DNA of 64,000 nt from Aequorivita soesokkakensis (GTDB lineage Bacteria > Bacteroidota > Bacteroidia > Flavobacteriales > Flavobacteriaceae): contig NZ_LXIE01000001.1 in NCBI RefSeq assembly GCF_001641085.1, positions 434,001 through 498,000 of the forward strand, given 5' to 3'. Positions 30,070 to 37,241 of this stretch are shown piece by piece. The notes under the pieces were generated by a model that worked only from the letters and a program-made list of their open reading frames with translations, was not told the DNA's origin and ran no database searches. The position numbers and the translations under genes were made by a program. The number at the start of each line of letters is the position of its first letter. Position 1 is the first letter of the stretch.

Positions 30070-30912
30070 TTATTTTAAAAAACTCAATGGGCTTGGAGTA
30101 TTTGTAATATGGTGATTGCTTACATGTGTGTAGATTTCGGTAGTCTTACTACTGCCATGTCCCAAAAGAACCTGTATACTTCTTAGATTTACACCATATT
30201 CATAAAGATGTGTAGCATAGCTATGGCGCAAAGTGTGTGGGGTCACTTTTTTATGTATTCCTGCCTTTTTTACGGCACGATATAAAACACGCCGAATACT
30301 TGTAGGGGAATAGGGAACAGATTTTAAAGAATCATTGGCTTGTTGTCCTTCAAATAAATAGATCGAAGGCCGATACTGTTTATAATATTTTCGCAATAGT
30401 TGCAACAACTCGTCTGGCAAGGGTACCGTACGGTCTTTAAAACCTTTCCCACGCCTTACACTAATGCACATACGGTCACTATCAATGTCCTTTATCTGTA
30501 AACTAATAACTTCCCCAATGCGTAATCCACATGCATATAGGGTTTGTAAAATGGCTAGATGCTTACGGTTTTCAATAGCATTAAAAATACGCACAACTTC
30601 AGCCTGCGATAGCACCGTGGGCAAACGCTTTTCTTTGCGTGGGCGTACAACATTTAAATAACTACGATCTTGTCCCAAAATATGCTCCCAGTAAAATTTA
30701 ATGGCATTTATAGCTTGGTTTTGACTGCTTATGGTATATCCTCGGTGTATTAAGGAGGTTATAAATGCCTCACCACTTTCATGTAAAGAGGTTTCTACGG
30801 CTTGTAACAAACAGTAATCAGAGAACATAGCAAGATAACTTCTATACGTTCGCTGGGTGTTCGGCGAATAGTTTTTACGTTCCAATAACCGTTGTATAGC
30901 AGAAAAATCCAT
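30070..30912 (-). CDS. XerC/D-like tyrosine recombinase at the head of the cassette array
   Basis: This 280-residue tyrosine recombinase has all catalytic residues: R131 (C-G-L-R-I-G-E), K156 (R-G-K-G-F-K-D-R), H226 and R229 (P-H-T-L-R-H-S), H252 (L-L-G-H-G), and Y261 (I-Y-T-H-V). The R131-R229 distance of 98 equals that of XerD (99). IntI1 has 134 because of its extra domain, which is absent here, as is the W-x-W-Q-x-V-F-P region. The ATG at 30912 is preferred over an upstream TTG. It is on the same strand as the cassettes, as in the reversed integron of Treponema, rather than divergent. It is likely the cassette recombinase. Similar recombinases also ride with other mobile elements, which is the main alternative. 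Confidence 0.88.
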   Translation of the reverse strand: MDFSAIQRLLERKNYSPNTQRTYRSYLAMFSDYCLLQAVETSLHESGEAFITSLIHRGYTISSQNQAINAIKFYWEHILGQDRSYLNVVRPRKEKRLPTVLSQAEVVRIFNAIENRKHLAILQTLYACGLRIGEVISLQIKDIDSDRMCISVRRGKGFKDRTVPLPDELLQLLRKYYKQYRPSIYLFEGQQANDSLKSVPYSPTSIRRVLYRAVKKAGIHKKVTPHTLRHSYATHLYEYGVNLRSIQVLLGHGSSKTTEIYTHVSNHHITNTPSPLSFLK

Positions 30913-30972
30913 AATAGTAATGTGCAATATAGTAGGCTATTTTTCTAATAACTTCATTTAATTATTTATAGT

Positions 30973-31020
30973 CGTTTACAATTATTTAAAAAAATAATAA
31001 ACGTTTACAACTATTTAAAC
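30973..31020. repeat. Direct repeats upstream of the recombinase gene
   Basis: CGTTTACAATTATTTAAA (30973-30990) and CGTTTACAACTATTTAAA (31002-31019) match at 17 of 18 positions, with starts 29 bp apart, about 60 bp upstream of the recombinase start. They could be an operator or recombinase binding sites. Confidence 0.6.
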
Positions 31021-31198
31021 TTAAATAAGGAGGGTGCAATTCATAACTTATGTTTAAGCAACTATTATTTTATTCCCATCATAATTTCACAAATCTAAGG
31101 GACTTTTTATTTAATTAAAATTGACTTTAGATAGGTTGCAACTTCATTTCAACGCGGAAATATTTTTATATATTGCATTACAAATAAGTATTAATTGA

Positions 31199-31230
31199 AT
31201 GAACACGAAGCTGAACACGTTTTTGAACAC
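31199..31230 (+). repeat. Right 12-bp periodic GAACAC repeats (candidate arm sites)
   Basis: ATGAACAC (31199), CTGAACAC (31211) and TTGAACAC (31223) are spaced 12 bp apart, in the same orientation as the left triplet at 10591-10622. They lie 62 bp inside the right attachment repeat. Confidence 0.7.
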
Positions 31231-31291
31231 ATTCCTAAAAATATAGGGTATCAAGCCTCTAGAATCTACTAATTACAGACAGATTTTGGAG

Positions 31292-31337
31292 TTCATAACC
31301 CGGAGGTCGCGAGTTCAAGTCTCGCTCTCGCTACAAA
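31292..31337 (+). repeat. Right island attachment repeat (tRNA-Met 3' fragment)
   Basis: Identical over 46 bp to 10466-10511. It lacks the acceptor 5' strand and the D-arm, so it is not a tRNA gene but the right end of the island. Confidence 0.92.
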
Positions 31338-31365
31338 AACCCTTCATTTATGAAGGGTTTTTTTT
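31337..31365 (+). terminator. Terminator, original downstream end of tRNA-Met
   Basis: AAACCCTTCA pairs perfectly with TGAAGGGTTT around TTTA and is followed by a long T run. It was probably the tRNA terminator before the island inserted; the island brings its own copy at 10531-10560. Confidence 0.85.
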
Positions 31366-31390
31366 ATTCTTCCTATTTTTAAAAAAAAGC

Positions 31391-31420
31391 TTGCAGATAT
31401 GGCGATTATTCTTACATTTG
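31391..31420 (+). promoter_or_regulatory. Predicted promoter for the small lipoprotein/membrane operon
   Basis: TTG (31391-31393) and TACATTTG (31413-31420) are 19 bp apart, the Bacteroidota spacing. The lipoprotein ATG is at 31510, leaving a leader of about 85 nt. Confidence 0.65.
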
Positions 31421-31509
31421 TTAAGAATAAGTTAATAACTTATTGAGCAGCACTTTAATACAGGTTTTTAAAAGTTTAATTTTACTGTTGAACTCTTAAA
31501 ACCTATATT

Positions 31510-31674
31510 ATGAAAAATTATTTTATCGCATTTTTAATGCTAGCAAGTGTTGCAATCAGTTGTACTCCAGAAAACCAAATTAGTGATGAGCAATCAATCG
31601 ACAAAGAAAAAGTTTGCCCCCCAAGCGACAGAAACTGTAATGGGATTCCAGACCACCTGGAGCAAGGGAATTAA
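31510..31674 (+). CDS. Small lipoprotein (54 aa) overlapping the next gene
   Basis: This is a 54-residue frame with a textbook lipoprotein signal (MKNYFIAFLMLASVAISC, lipobox Cys at residue 18). It ends with a Ca-binding-like motif, D-R-N-C-N-G-I-P-D-H-L-E-Q, of the thrombospondin type 3 kind. It has a good upstream promoter and a clear A-rich leader. It overlaps the next membrane-protein frame by up to 89 bp, depending on which start that gene uses. The signal and motif argue that this short frame is real. Confidence 0.6.
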   Translation: MKNYFIAFLMLASVAISCTPENQISDEQSIDKEKVCPPSDRNCNGIPDHLEQGN

Positions 31675-32188
31675 TTTTTATTTAATATTTTTATGTGTGG
31701 TGGCCGTACTATCGCCATTTCTACATGTTTTATATTTAACAGAAGATAAAGAAGGCATATTTGGTTTCGCATATATGTCTTCTTTTATGTTTTCAATTAG
31801 CCTTCCATTAATGGCTATTAGTTCTGGTTTGATTATAAAATTTGCAAAAAACATTATTGTTGAAGATTTCAAAAAAACATTTGAATATATTTCAAATACA
31901 TTTTTGTTGATTGGCTTTTTCTTTATGGTCTACACCTTTGCACCTATGTATGATTTTTCAATTTATACCTATTATGCAATAATCCTAACTATAGCAGTCA
32001 TTTTAACTTTAATTGCAAATCTGGCGCACAAAGCTATACTTACAACTGAAGAACGCCTTAAAAATATAATCTCAAAACTTTTTGATTTTATTATTCTTGA
32101 AACTCCCCGCAAACACGTTTCAGAGGAAAAACAGATCGACTATGTTATTTCCTATGAAAAGATTATTAACGAAATTGGGGAAGAATGA
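31586..32188 (+). CDS. Integral membrane protein, unknown function
   Basis: This membrane protein has about four transmembrane segments: near F-Y-L-I-F-L-C-V-V-A-V-L, M-F-S-I-S-L-P-L-M-A-I, I-S-N-T-F-L-L-I-G-F-F-F-M-V-Y, and Y-A-I-I-L-T-I-A-V-I-L-T-L-I. A cytoplasmic helical tail follows. Starts at 31547, 31586 (M-S-N-Q-S-T-K-K-K) and 31640 (M-G-F-Q-T-T-W) are possible, and all overlap the small lipoprotein. I chose 31586 as a compromise. A 48-residue frame follows with an ATGA overlap. No known family is recognised. Confidence 0.6.
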   Translation: MSNQSTKKKFAPQATETVMGFQTTWSKGINFYLIFLCVVAVLSPFLHVLYLTEDKEGIFGFAYMSSFMFSISLPLMAISSGLIIKFAKNIIVEDFKKTFEYISNTFLLIGFFFMVYTFAPMYDFSIYTYYAIILTIAVILTLIANLAHKAILTTEERLKNIISKLFDFIILETPRKHVSEEKQIDYVISYEKIINEIGEE

Positions 32189-32331
32189 ATAGTGAAACAT
32201 TAAAAAACCTAACAAAGCTATGTATTTCTGGAATGCTCTCTGAAGCCGCAAGATTAGAGGTGGAAGAAAGAATTTTGCAAGCCAAGAAGTCTGAAACCTC
32301 TGAAGATTTCAACCAATTAAATTTTGATTGA
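32185..32331 (+). CDS. Small soluble protein (48 aa)
   Basis: A 48-codon frame starts with ATG overlapping the previous stop (ATGA), a sign of translational coupling. The product is helical and charged (K-L-C-I-S-G-M-L-S-E-A-A-R-L-E-V-E-E-R-I-L). It ends 9 bp before the convergent hisS stop. Nothing is known of its role. It could regulate or bind the membrane protein encoded before it. Confidence 0.5.
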   Translation: MNSETLKNLTKLCISGMLSEAARLEVEERILQAKKSETSEDFNQLNFD

Positions 32332-32340
32332 TTTGTCTTT

Positions 32341-33720
32341 TTAATTTTCGGCTTTTAAAACCTGTTGCAGCGCGGCTAAACTAACTTCTTGTTGCTCACC
32401 GCTTTTCATATTTTTCAGCGTGTATGTCTGCGATTCCATTTCCTTTTTACCGGCCAAAATGGTAAACGGAATATTCCTTTTATCCGCATACCCCATTTGT
32501 TTGCCCATTTTTGTAGCATCGGGATATAACTCGGCTTTAATCCCAATTTTGCGAAGTTTTGTTATTGCTTGCATAGCATATAAAGCTTCTATCTCTCCAA
32601 AATTTATAAAAAGTGCTTTGCTGTTTTCTGAAACAGTTTTTGGGAAAAGATTCAATTCTTCCAGCACCAAATAAATCCGGTCCAAACCAAAAGAAATACC
32701 AACACCGCTCATATCCTTTAATCCAAAAATTCCCGTAAGATCGTCATACCTACCACCGCCGCCAATGCTTCCCATATTCACTTCCGCTGGCGCGGAAACC
32801 TCAAAAATGGCGCCTGTATAATAATTCAATCCGCGGGCAAGTGTAACGTCAATCTGCATCGAAGCCGTTTGTAAACCAAGCGTTTCAATATTATTGGTTA
32901 TAAATTCCAGCTCTTCCACGCCATGCATTCCCAATTGTGAGGAAAGAAGCAATCCCTTGAGAGAATTTATTTTTTCAATGTTATTACCATCAAATGAAAA
33001 CAACGGCTGTAGTTTTTGCAAAGCATCTTCTGAAATACCTTTTTCGCGCATTTCTTTTTTAACGCCTTCTTCCCCTATTTTATCGAGCTTGTCCAGCGCC
33101 ACGGTAAAATCTATCAGCTTGTCTTCCGCGCCAATTGTTTCTGCAATACCGCTCAATATTTTTCGGTTATTTATTTTTATTGTTACTCCTTTTAAACCGA
33201 GTTTGCTGAATACTGCATCATACAATTGTACAAATTCCACTTCCTGCCAAAGCGAAGTAGAACCCACAACATCTGCATCACATTGAAAAAACTCACGGAA
33301 ACGACCTTTTTGTGGTCTATCTGCGCGCCAAACGGGTTGAATTTGGTAGCGTTTAAAAGGAAAGGTTATTTCGTTTTGGTGTTGCACAACATAGCGTGCA
33401 AAAGGAACTGTCAAATCATAGCGAAGTGCTTTTTCAGATATAGTTGAAGTGATTTTGTTACTATCCTTTTCTAAATATAATTTTTCGTCAACCTTTGACA
33501 AATAATCCCCACTATTCAAAATTTTAAAAATCAATCGATCTCCCTCTTCGCCATACTTTCCCATCAAAGTTTCACTATTTTCAAAAGACGGTGTTTCAAT
33601 AGGCTGAAAACCATACAATGAAAACGTTTCCTTAATTACATTAAAAATATAATTGCGTCTGGAAACTTCTTCCGGGTTAAAATCGCGGGTGCCTTTAGGA
33701 ATGGATGGTTTTTTAGACAA
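32341..33720 (-). CDS. hisS: Histidyl-tRNA synthetase
   Basis: HisS charges tRNA-His with histidine in the cytoplasm. The 459-residue class II enzyme shows P-K-G-T-R-D-F at the start, motif 2 around [21 protein letters not shown] near residue 121, and the His-specific block [10 protein letters not shown] near 295. Motif 3 lies in [10 protein letters not shown] near 345, and the anticodon-binding domain follows. The frame begins at TTG (S-K-K-P-S-I-P-K-G), which puts the conserved start at the usual distance. It stands alone and is convergent with the small-protein unit. Confidence 0.97.
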   Translation of the reverse strand: MSKKPSIPKGTRDFNPEEVSRRNYIFNVIKETFSLYGFQPIETPSFENSETLMGKYGEEGDRLIFKILNSGDYLSKVDEKLYLEKDSNKITSTISEKALRYDLTVPFARYVVQHQNEITFPFKRYQIQPVWRADRPQKGRFREFFQCDADVVGSTSLWQEVEFVQLYDAVFSKLGLKGVTIKINNRKILSGIAETIGAEDKLIDFTVALDKLDKIGEEGVKKEMREKGISEDALQKLQPLFSFDGNNIEKINSLKGLLLSSQLGMHGVEELEFITNNIETLGLQTASMQIDVTLARGLNYYTGAIFEVSAPAEVNMGSIGGGGRYDDLTGIFGLKDMSGVGISFGLDRIYLVLEELNLFPKTVSENSKALFINFGEIEALYAMQAITKLRKIGIKAELYPDATKMGKQMGYADKRNIPFTILAGKKEMESQTYTLKNMKSGEQQEVSLAALQQVLKAEN

Positions 33721-33868
33721 GATTTTATGTTTTAATTTTTACTTCGCAAATATCCTAAATAATAATGAAGTTTGCCACAATAAGATTGTTGTAATCATTA
33801 TATGCTTTGTACTAATTATGTAACTTTATCCTGCATTTGCAGTCTAACGAGAAACACAAACTAAAAAT

Positions 33869-35110
33869 ATGTTTTCACTTTTCTGGGAAAATGTTCGAAT
33901 TGCGCTGGATTCCATTAAAAGTCAGTTGCTAAGAACCATTCTAACCATTGTAATTATTGGGATTGGCATTTGGGCGCTCGTGGGCATTTTGAGTGCTGTA
34001 AAAGCTTTGGAAACGACTATTTCTGGGAATTTTGCCTCTATGGGCGCCAATACTTTCAATATTCAGCAATATGAATTTTCGGTACAAAGCAACCGAAGTG
34101 GCGAACGGGAAAAGATCAATCCTATTATTAGTTACAACAATGTTCGTGAGTTTTTGGACAAATATGAATTTCCATATACAAAAACCTCTCTTTCCTTTCA
34201 GGGAACAAACGCCGCGGAAGTGCGCTACGGTTCAGAAAAAACCGATCCCGAAGTACAGGTTTACGGCGTGAATGAAAATTATCTTGAAAATACCGGAACC
34301 GAAATAGATACGGGTAGAAATTTTACCATTTTCGATATTCAAAACAACAATAAAGTTTGTGTCATTGGAGCGGATTTTCTTAAAAATCTCTTTGAAAATG
34401 ATGATCCTATCAATAAAACCATAAGCATTCGCGGGGTAAAGTTCAAAATTATTGGAGTGCTGGAATCCAAAGGTTCCACTTTTGGAAACAACCAGGATTT
34501 AAAAGTGCTGATTCCAGTGCAAGTTGCCCGGGGAATTTATACAGCGCCAAATATAAATTACAACATTAGCGTAAAAGTTGACGACAAACAAATGATGGAA
34601 GCAGCGCAGGACGAAGCCATTATCACGTTCAGAAATATACGAGGTTTAAATCCCGTGGAAGCGAATAATTTCGGGATTGAGCGCAGTGACGATTTGATAA
34701 ACCGGATTGCTTCTATCACAAAATATTTGGAAATAGCCGCGTGGATTATCAGCATCATTACCATTCTTGGCTCTTCCATAGCTTTGATGAATATTATGCT
34801 TGTATCAGTTACTGAACGCACACGTGAAATTGGCGTTCGCAAAGCGTTGGGCGCAAAACGCTCCACAATTTCCACACAGTTTTTTATGGAAACTATTGTA
34901 ATTGGCCAATTCGGGAGCGTTTTGGGAATTATACTTGGAGTACTTACAGGTTATGGTTTCGCGAAAATCTTCAAGTTCGATTTTACCTTGCCTTGGGCAG
35001 CCATAATTTGGGCGACCATTATAACTTTTATCGTGGCAGTGATTGCAGGTTCTTATCCAGCTTCAAAAGCCGCAAGGCTGGATCCTATTGAAAGTTTGCG
35101 TTATGAATAA
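33869..35110 (+). CDS. ABC transporter permease, MacB/FtsX type
   Basis: This 413-residue permease of the MacB/FtsX class has an N-terminal transmembrane helix (T-I-L-T-I-V-I-I-G-I-G-I-W-A-L-V-G), a large periplasmic domain of about 220 residues of the MacB_PCD kind, and three C-terminal helices beginning I-I-S-I-I-T-I-L-G-S-S-I-A-L-M-N-I. The cytoplasmic loop V-T-E-R-T-R-E-I-G-V-R-K-A-L-G-A is the signature that docks on the ATPase. It ends in L-D-P-I-E-S-L-R-Y-E. The partner ATPase is not adjacent. The substrate (macrolide, lipoprotein or peptide) is unknown. Confidence 0.92.
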   Translation: MFSLFWENVRIALDSIKSQLLRTILTIVIIGIGIWALVGILSAVKALETTISGNFASMGANTFNIQQYEFSVQSNRSGEREKINPIISYNNVREFLDKYEFPYTKTSLSFQGTNAAEVRYGSEKTDPEVQVYGVNENYLENTGTEIDTGRNFTIFDIQNNNKVCVIGADFLKNLFENDDPINKTISIRGVKFKIIGVLESKGSTFGNNQDLKVLIPVQVARGIYTAPNINYNISVKVDDKQMMEAAQDEAIITFRNIRGLNPVEANNFGIERSDDLINRIASITKYLEIAAWIISIITILGSSIALMNIMLVSVTERTREIGVRKALGAKRSTISTQFFMETIVIGQFGSVLGIILGVLTGYGFAKIFKFDFTLPWAAIIWATIITFIVAVIAGSYPASKAARLDPIESLRYE

Positions 35111-35120
35111 TGGAAAAGAA

Positions 35121-35277
35121 ATTCCAAATCACAAATTCCAAATTCCAAATAAATCTCAATTCACAAAAAATAATTTTCAAGTAAAAAAATTACCCTAGGT
35201 TTTCATCAATTTTCTGAGATTTGAAATCTTGTAATTTCGTGGTTATTTGGAATTTGGAATTTGGTGCTTGGGATTTG
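35121..35277. repeat. Long inverted repeat between convergent genes
   Basis: The left arm AATCACAAATTCCAAATTCC with continuation (35127-35152) is complementary to the right arm TTATTTGGAATTTGGAATTT with continuation (35243-35276). The outer ends and some inner blocks are also complementary. It is a MITE-like or bidirectional-terminator-like element typical of flavobacterial intergenic space. No coding sequence. Confidence 0.7.
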
Positions 35278-35287
35278 TTTTTTAAGA

Positions 35288-35761
35288 CTATTCTCCCAAC
35301 AAATCAGCAAAGTATTTATAAAGTTCCCCTTTTGTAATTACTGAACCTTGCTGGATCAACACAAAAATATCTTTGTTGCGATCGTCCTTTATAGCTTTGG
35401 TGGAAGTGTAAAGACTAACCGCATCATCGTGCAGGTTTTGCTGAAGCCATTTGTATCCATATTCATTTGTAATATCAATATTTTCAGCTTCTACCTTTAT
35501 TGCAATCAGCTCAATAAAAGCATCTGTAACATGAAAAAGCATCAATTGCTTGGGCGAAATATGCTCCAAATATTTCACTTTGCCCAAAACCCCTTCCCAA
35601 ATAAGGTCACTGAAAATATCAAGTTCCTGCTCAGCAACTTCTGGCTTTTCAATTTTAAGCTTCTTCCATTCATCAGCGGTGATGGATTGTGTGGCTAAAA
35701 AATTTATAAACTCTTGGTGCAGTTCTTCAAACTGTTCTTTGGTTAATCTGGCGTATTTCAT
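35288..35761 (-). CDS. DUF6495 family protein
   Basis: This 157-residue soluble protein, starting at M-K-Y-A-R-L-T-K-E-Q-F-E-E-L-H, matches the family I know as DUF6495, restricted to Bacteroidota. The open frame begins 15 codons earlier, but those residues derive from the ribosomal-operon terminator region and are not expected. Further marks are E-L-D-I-F-S-D-L-I-W-E-G-V-L and Y-L-E-H-I-S-P-K-Q-L-M-L-F. It lies just after the rplI terminator on the same strand, so it is probably transcribed separately. Function unknown. Confidence 0.8.
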   Translation of the reverse strand: MKYARLTKEQFEELHQEFINFLATQSITADEWKKLKIEKPEVAEQELDIFSDLIWEGVLGKVKYLEHISPKQLMLFHVTDAFIELIAIKVEAENIDITNEYGYKWLQQNLHDDAVSLYTSTKAIKDDRNKDIFVLIQQGSVITKGELYKYFADLLGE

Positions 35762-35791
35762 TTTAGATATCGATTTAAAAAAATAAAATAA

Positions 35792-35824
35792 AAAAACCTT
35801 CCCCAAAACGGGAAAGGTTTTTAT
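35792..35824 (-). terminator. Terminator of the rpsF-rpsR-rplI operon
   Basis: AAACCTTcCCC and CGGGAAAGGTTT form a hairpin around AAAA, with T runs on the minus strand, 20 bp after the rplI stop. Confidence 0.75.
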
Positions 35825-35842
35825 AATAATTAATTGCTTTTA

Positions 35843-36376
35843 TTAGTTTTCTTCGGATGTTTCTTCCGATTTAACTTCTGGTTGCGGTTCTGGTTTAGCT
35901 TCAGCTTTAGGTTTTTTAACCTCTGGCTTAGCTTCAGCAACCACTTCAAAAGTGAAGTTGGTTACCACATCTCTGTGGAAACGGATAGTAGCATCATATT
36001 GACCAGTACGCTTAACAGCACCACCGGCAACAACAATATACTTCTTCTCTATAGAAACACCTTCTTTTTCAAGAGCTTCTGCAAGATCACCATTAGTTAC
36101 CGAACCAAACAATTTATCACCTTCGCCAGTTTTGGCAGTGATTTTAATTTCAAGTCCATTAAGTTTCTCAGCTTGTGTTTTAGCTTCGTCAACTACTTTC
36201 TTTTCTTTGAAAGCGCGTTGCTTCAAAGTTTCAGCCAATACTTTTTTAGCCGAAGGAGTTGCAAGTACTGCATGCCCCTGTGGAATCAAAAAGTTTCTTC
36301 CGTAACCGTTTTTCACGCTTACAAGATCATCTGCAAATCCCAGATTTTCTACGTCTTTCTTTAATATAAGTTCCAT
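35843..36376 (-). CDS. rplI: 50S ribosomal protein bL9
   Basis: This large-subunit protein starts M-E-L-I-L-K-K-D-V-E-N-L-G with the signature G-Y-G-R-N-F-L-I-P-Q-G near residue 26, then the long connecting helix and the C-terminal domain. Its 177 residues exceed the usual 148-150. The excess is an acidic, Pro- and Lys-rich tail (E-V-K-K-P-K-A-E-A-K-P-E-P-Q-P-E-V) common in Bacteroidota. It is the last gene of the rpsF-rpsR-rplI operon and is followed by a terminator. Confidence 0.97.
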   Translation of the reverse strand: MELILKKDVENLGFADDLVSVKNGYGRNFLIPQGHAVLATPSAKKVLAETLKQRAFKEKKVVDEAKTQAEKLNGLEIKITAKTGEGDKLFGSVTNGDLAEALEKEGVSIEKKYIVVAGGAVKRTGQYDATIRFHRDVVTNFTFEVVAEAKPEVKKPKAEAKPEPQPEVKSEETSEEN

Positions 36377-36391
36377 AATATTCTCTGGTTT

Positions 36392-36688
36392 TTATTTTAA
36401 TAAATCGGCTACGTAAGGCATAAGTGCCAAATGGCGTGCTCTTTTAACAGCTACGGCTACTTTTCTTTGGTACTTCAAAGAAGTTCCTGTAAGTCTTCTT
36501 GGAAGAATTTTACCTTGCTCATTTACAAATTTCAATAAGAAATCTGGGTCTTTGTAGTCAACATACTTAATACCGGATCTTTTGAAACGACAGTATTTTT
36601 TAGTTTTGTTGGTATCTATATTAAGAGGAGTAAGATATCTGATCTCTCCGTCTTTTTTTCCTTTTGCTTGTTGTTGTAACGTTGCCAT
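36392..36688 (-). CDS. rpsR: 30S ribosomal protein bS18
   Basis: This 98-residue small-subunit protein binds with bS6 at the platform. It shows the family signature [12 protein letters not shown]-type segment ([12 protein letters not shown] near residue 42), [11 protein letters not shown], and the basic C-terminal helix [11 protein letters not shown]. It lies 3 bp from rpsF and 15 bp from rplI, as usual in this phylum. Confidence 0.97.
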   Translation of the reverse strand: MATLQQQAKGKKDGEIRYLTPLNIDTNKTKKYCRFKRSGIKYVDYKDPDFLLKFVNEQGKILPRRLTGTSLKYQRKVAVAVKRARHLALMPYVADLLK

Positions 36689-36691
36689 AAC

Positions 36692-37030
36692 TTATGCTGA
36701 TTTTTTATCGCGGTTTCTTCTTTTTTCTGCCCAAGCAATTGCATGCTTGTCAAGGCTCACTGTAAGGTAACGCATAAAACGCTCGTCCCTTTTGAATTCA
36801 GTTTCAAGTTCGTTTACGGTCTCACCTTCAACGGTGTACTCAAATAGGTGATAAAACCCACTTTTTTTGTTCTGGATTGGATAAGCAAGTTTTTTCAAGC
36901 CCCAATTTTCTTTGGATATCATCTTAGCACCTTTAGAAACAAGAAGATCTTCATATTTCTTTACTGTTTCCTTTATCTGATCTTCAGATAAAACGGGATT
37001 TAAGATGAAAACAGTTTCGTAATGATTCAT
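36692..37030 (-). CDS. rpsF: 30S ribosomal protein bS6
   Basis: This is a 112-residue small-subunit platform protein. It starts M-N-H-Y-E-T-V-F-I-L-N-P and shows the ferredoxin-like strand order, with W-G-L-K-K-L-A-Y-P-I-Q-N-K-K-S-G-F-Y near residue 43 and F-K-R-D-E-R-F-M-R-Y-L-T-V near 82. It is the first gene of the operon and has a strong promoter upstream. Its leader contains a small hairpin at 37062-37076 (TTGGC/GCCAA) that could take part in autoregulation by bS6-bS18, though I do not see the known binding motif. Confidence 0.97.
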   Translation of the reverse strand: MNHYETVFILNPVLSEDQIKETVKKYEDLLVSKGAKMISKENWGLKKLAYPIQNKKSGFYHLFEYTVEGETVNELETEFKRDERFMRYLTVSLDKHAIAWAEKRRNRDKKSA

Positions 37031-37083
37031 AAAAAATCTATTAAAATTAATGATTAAACTTTTGGCTTTCTGCCAAGAGGGTG

Positions 37084-37114
37084 CAAAAATAATACTTTAT
37101 TTCTTATAATCAAA
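37084..37114 (-). promoter_or_regulatory. Predicted promoter of the rpsF operon
   Basis: On the minus strand, TTTG (37111-37114), 19 bp, then TATTTTTG (37084-37091) is a perfect match to the Bacteroidota consensus, 54 bp before the rpsF start. Confidence 0.8.
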
Positions 37115-37241
37115 CCGAAACCAAGATAGATGTGAAAAATGTACATTTTAGACGAAGTGTATATTTTTTTCGATTAAAGTTAAAAAAAGTTGCATTTCAT
37201 CGATTATTTGCATATTATTGCCTTACGCAAAACCTACTATT

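Larger units (their letters stand above)
30913..31291. other. Right-end intergenic region of the island
   Basis: A 379-bp AT-rich stretch with no open frame worth calling. It holds two direct repeats at 30973-31020, the right GAACAC triplet at 31199-31230, and the approach to the right tRNA fragment. The recombinase promoter should be here, but I see no convincing -33/-7 pair. Confidence 0.6.
10466..31337. mobile_element. tRNA-Met genomic island carrying an integron-like cassette array
   Basis: A 46-bp direct repeat (10466-10511 and 31292-31337) consisting of the tRNA-Met anticodon loop to 3' end brackets 20.8 kb. The left copy keeps the tRNA intact; the right copy is a tRNA fragment. A tyrosine integrase gene starts 51 bp after the left repeat. 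GAACAC repeat triplets with 12-bp period lie just inside both ends. Inside are the integrase, a partner gene, a 13-cassette array and a second, shorter tyrosine recombinase. No transfer or replication genes are seen, so it is an integrative island rather than a self-transmissible element. Confidence 0.9.

Noticed and set aside
30070-30912. Naming the recombinase intI
   Set aside because: The R-R spacing is 98 residues and the IntI-specific insertion is absent, so the name would be misleading although the array is integron-like.
31292-31337. A second tRNA-Met gene
   Set aside because: Only the anticodon loop to 3' end is present, with no acceptor 5' strand or D-arm. It is the right attachment repeat.
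35121-35277. An insertion sequence at the long inverted repeat
   Set aside because: There is no transposase and no clear target duplication. It is only a palindromic intergenic element.
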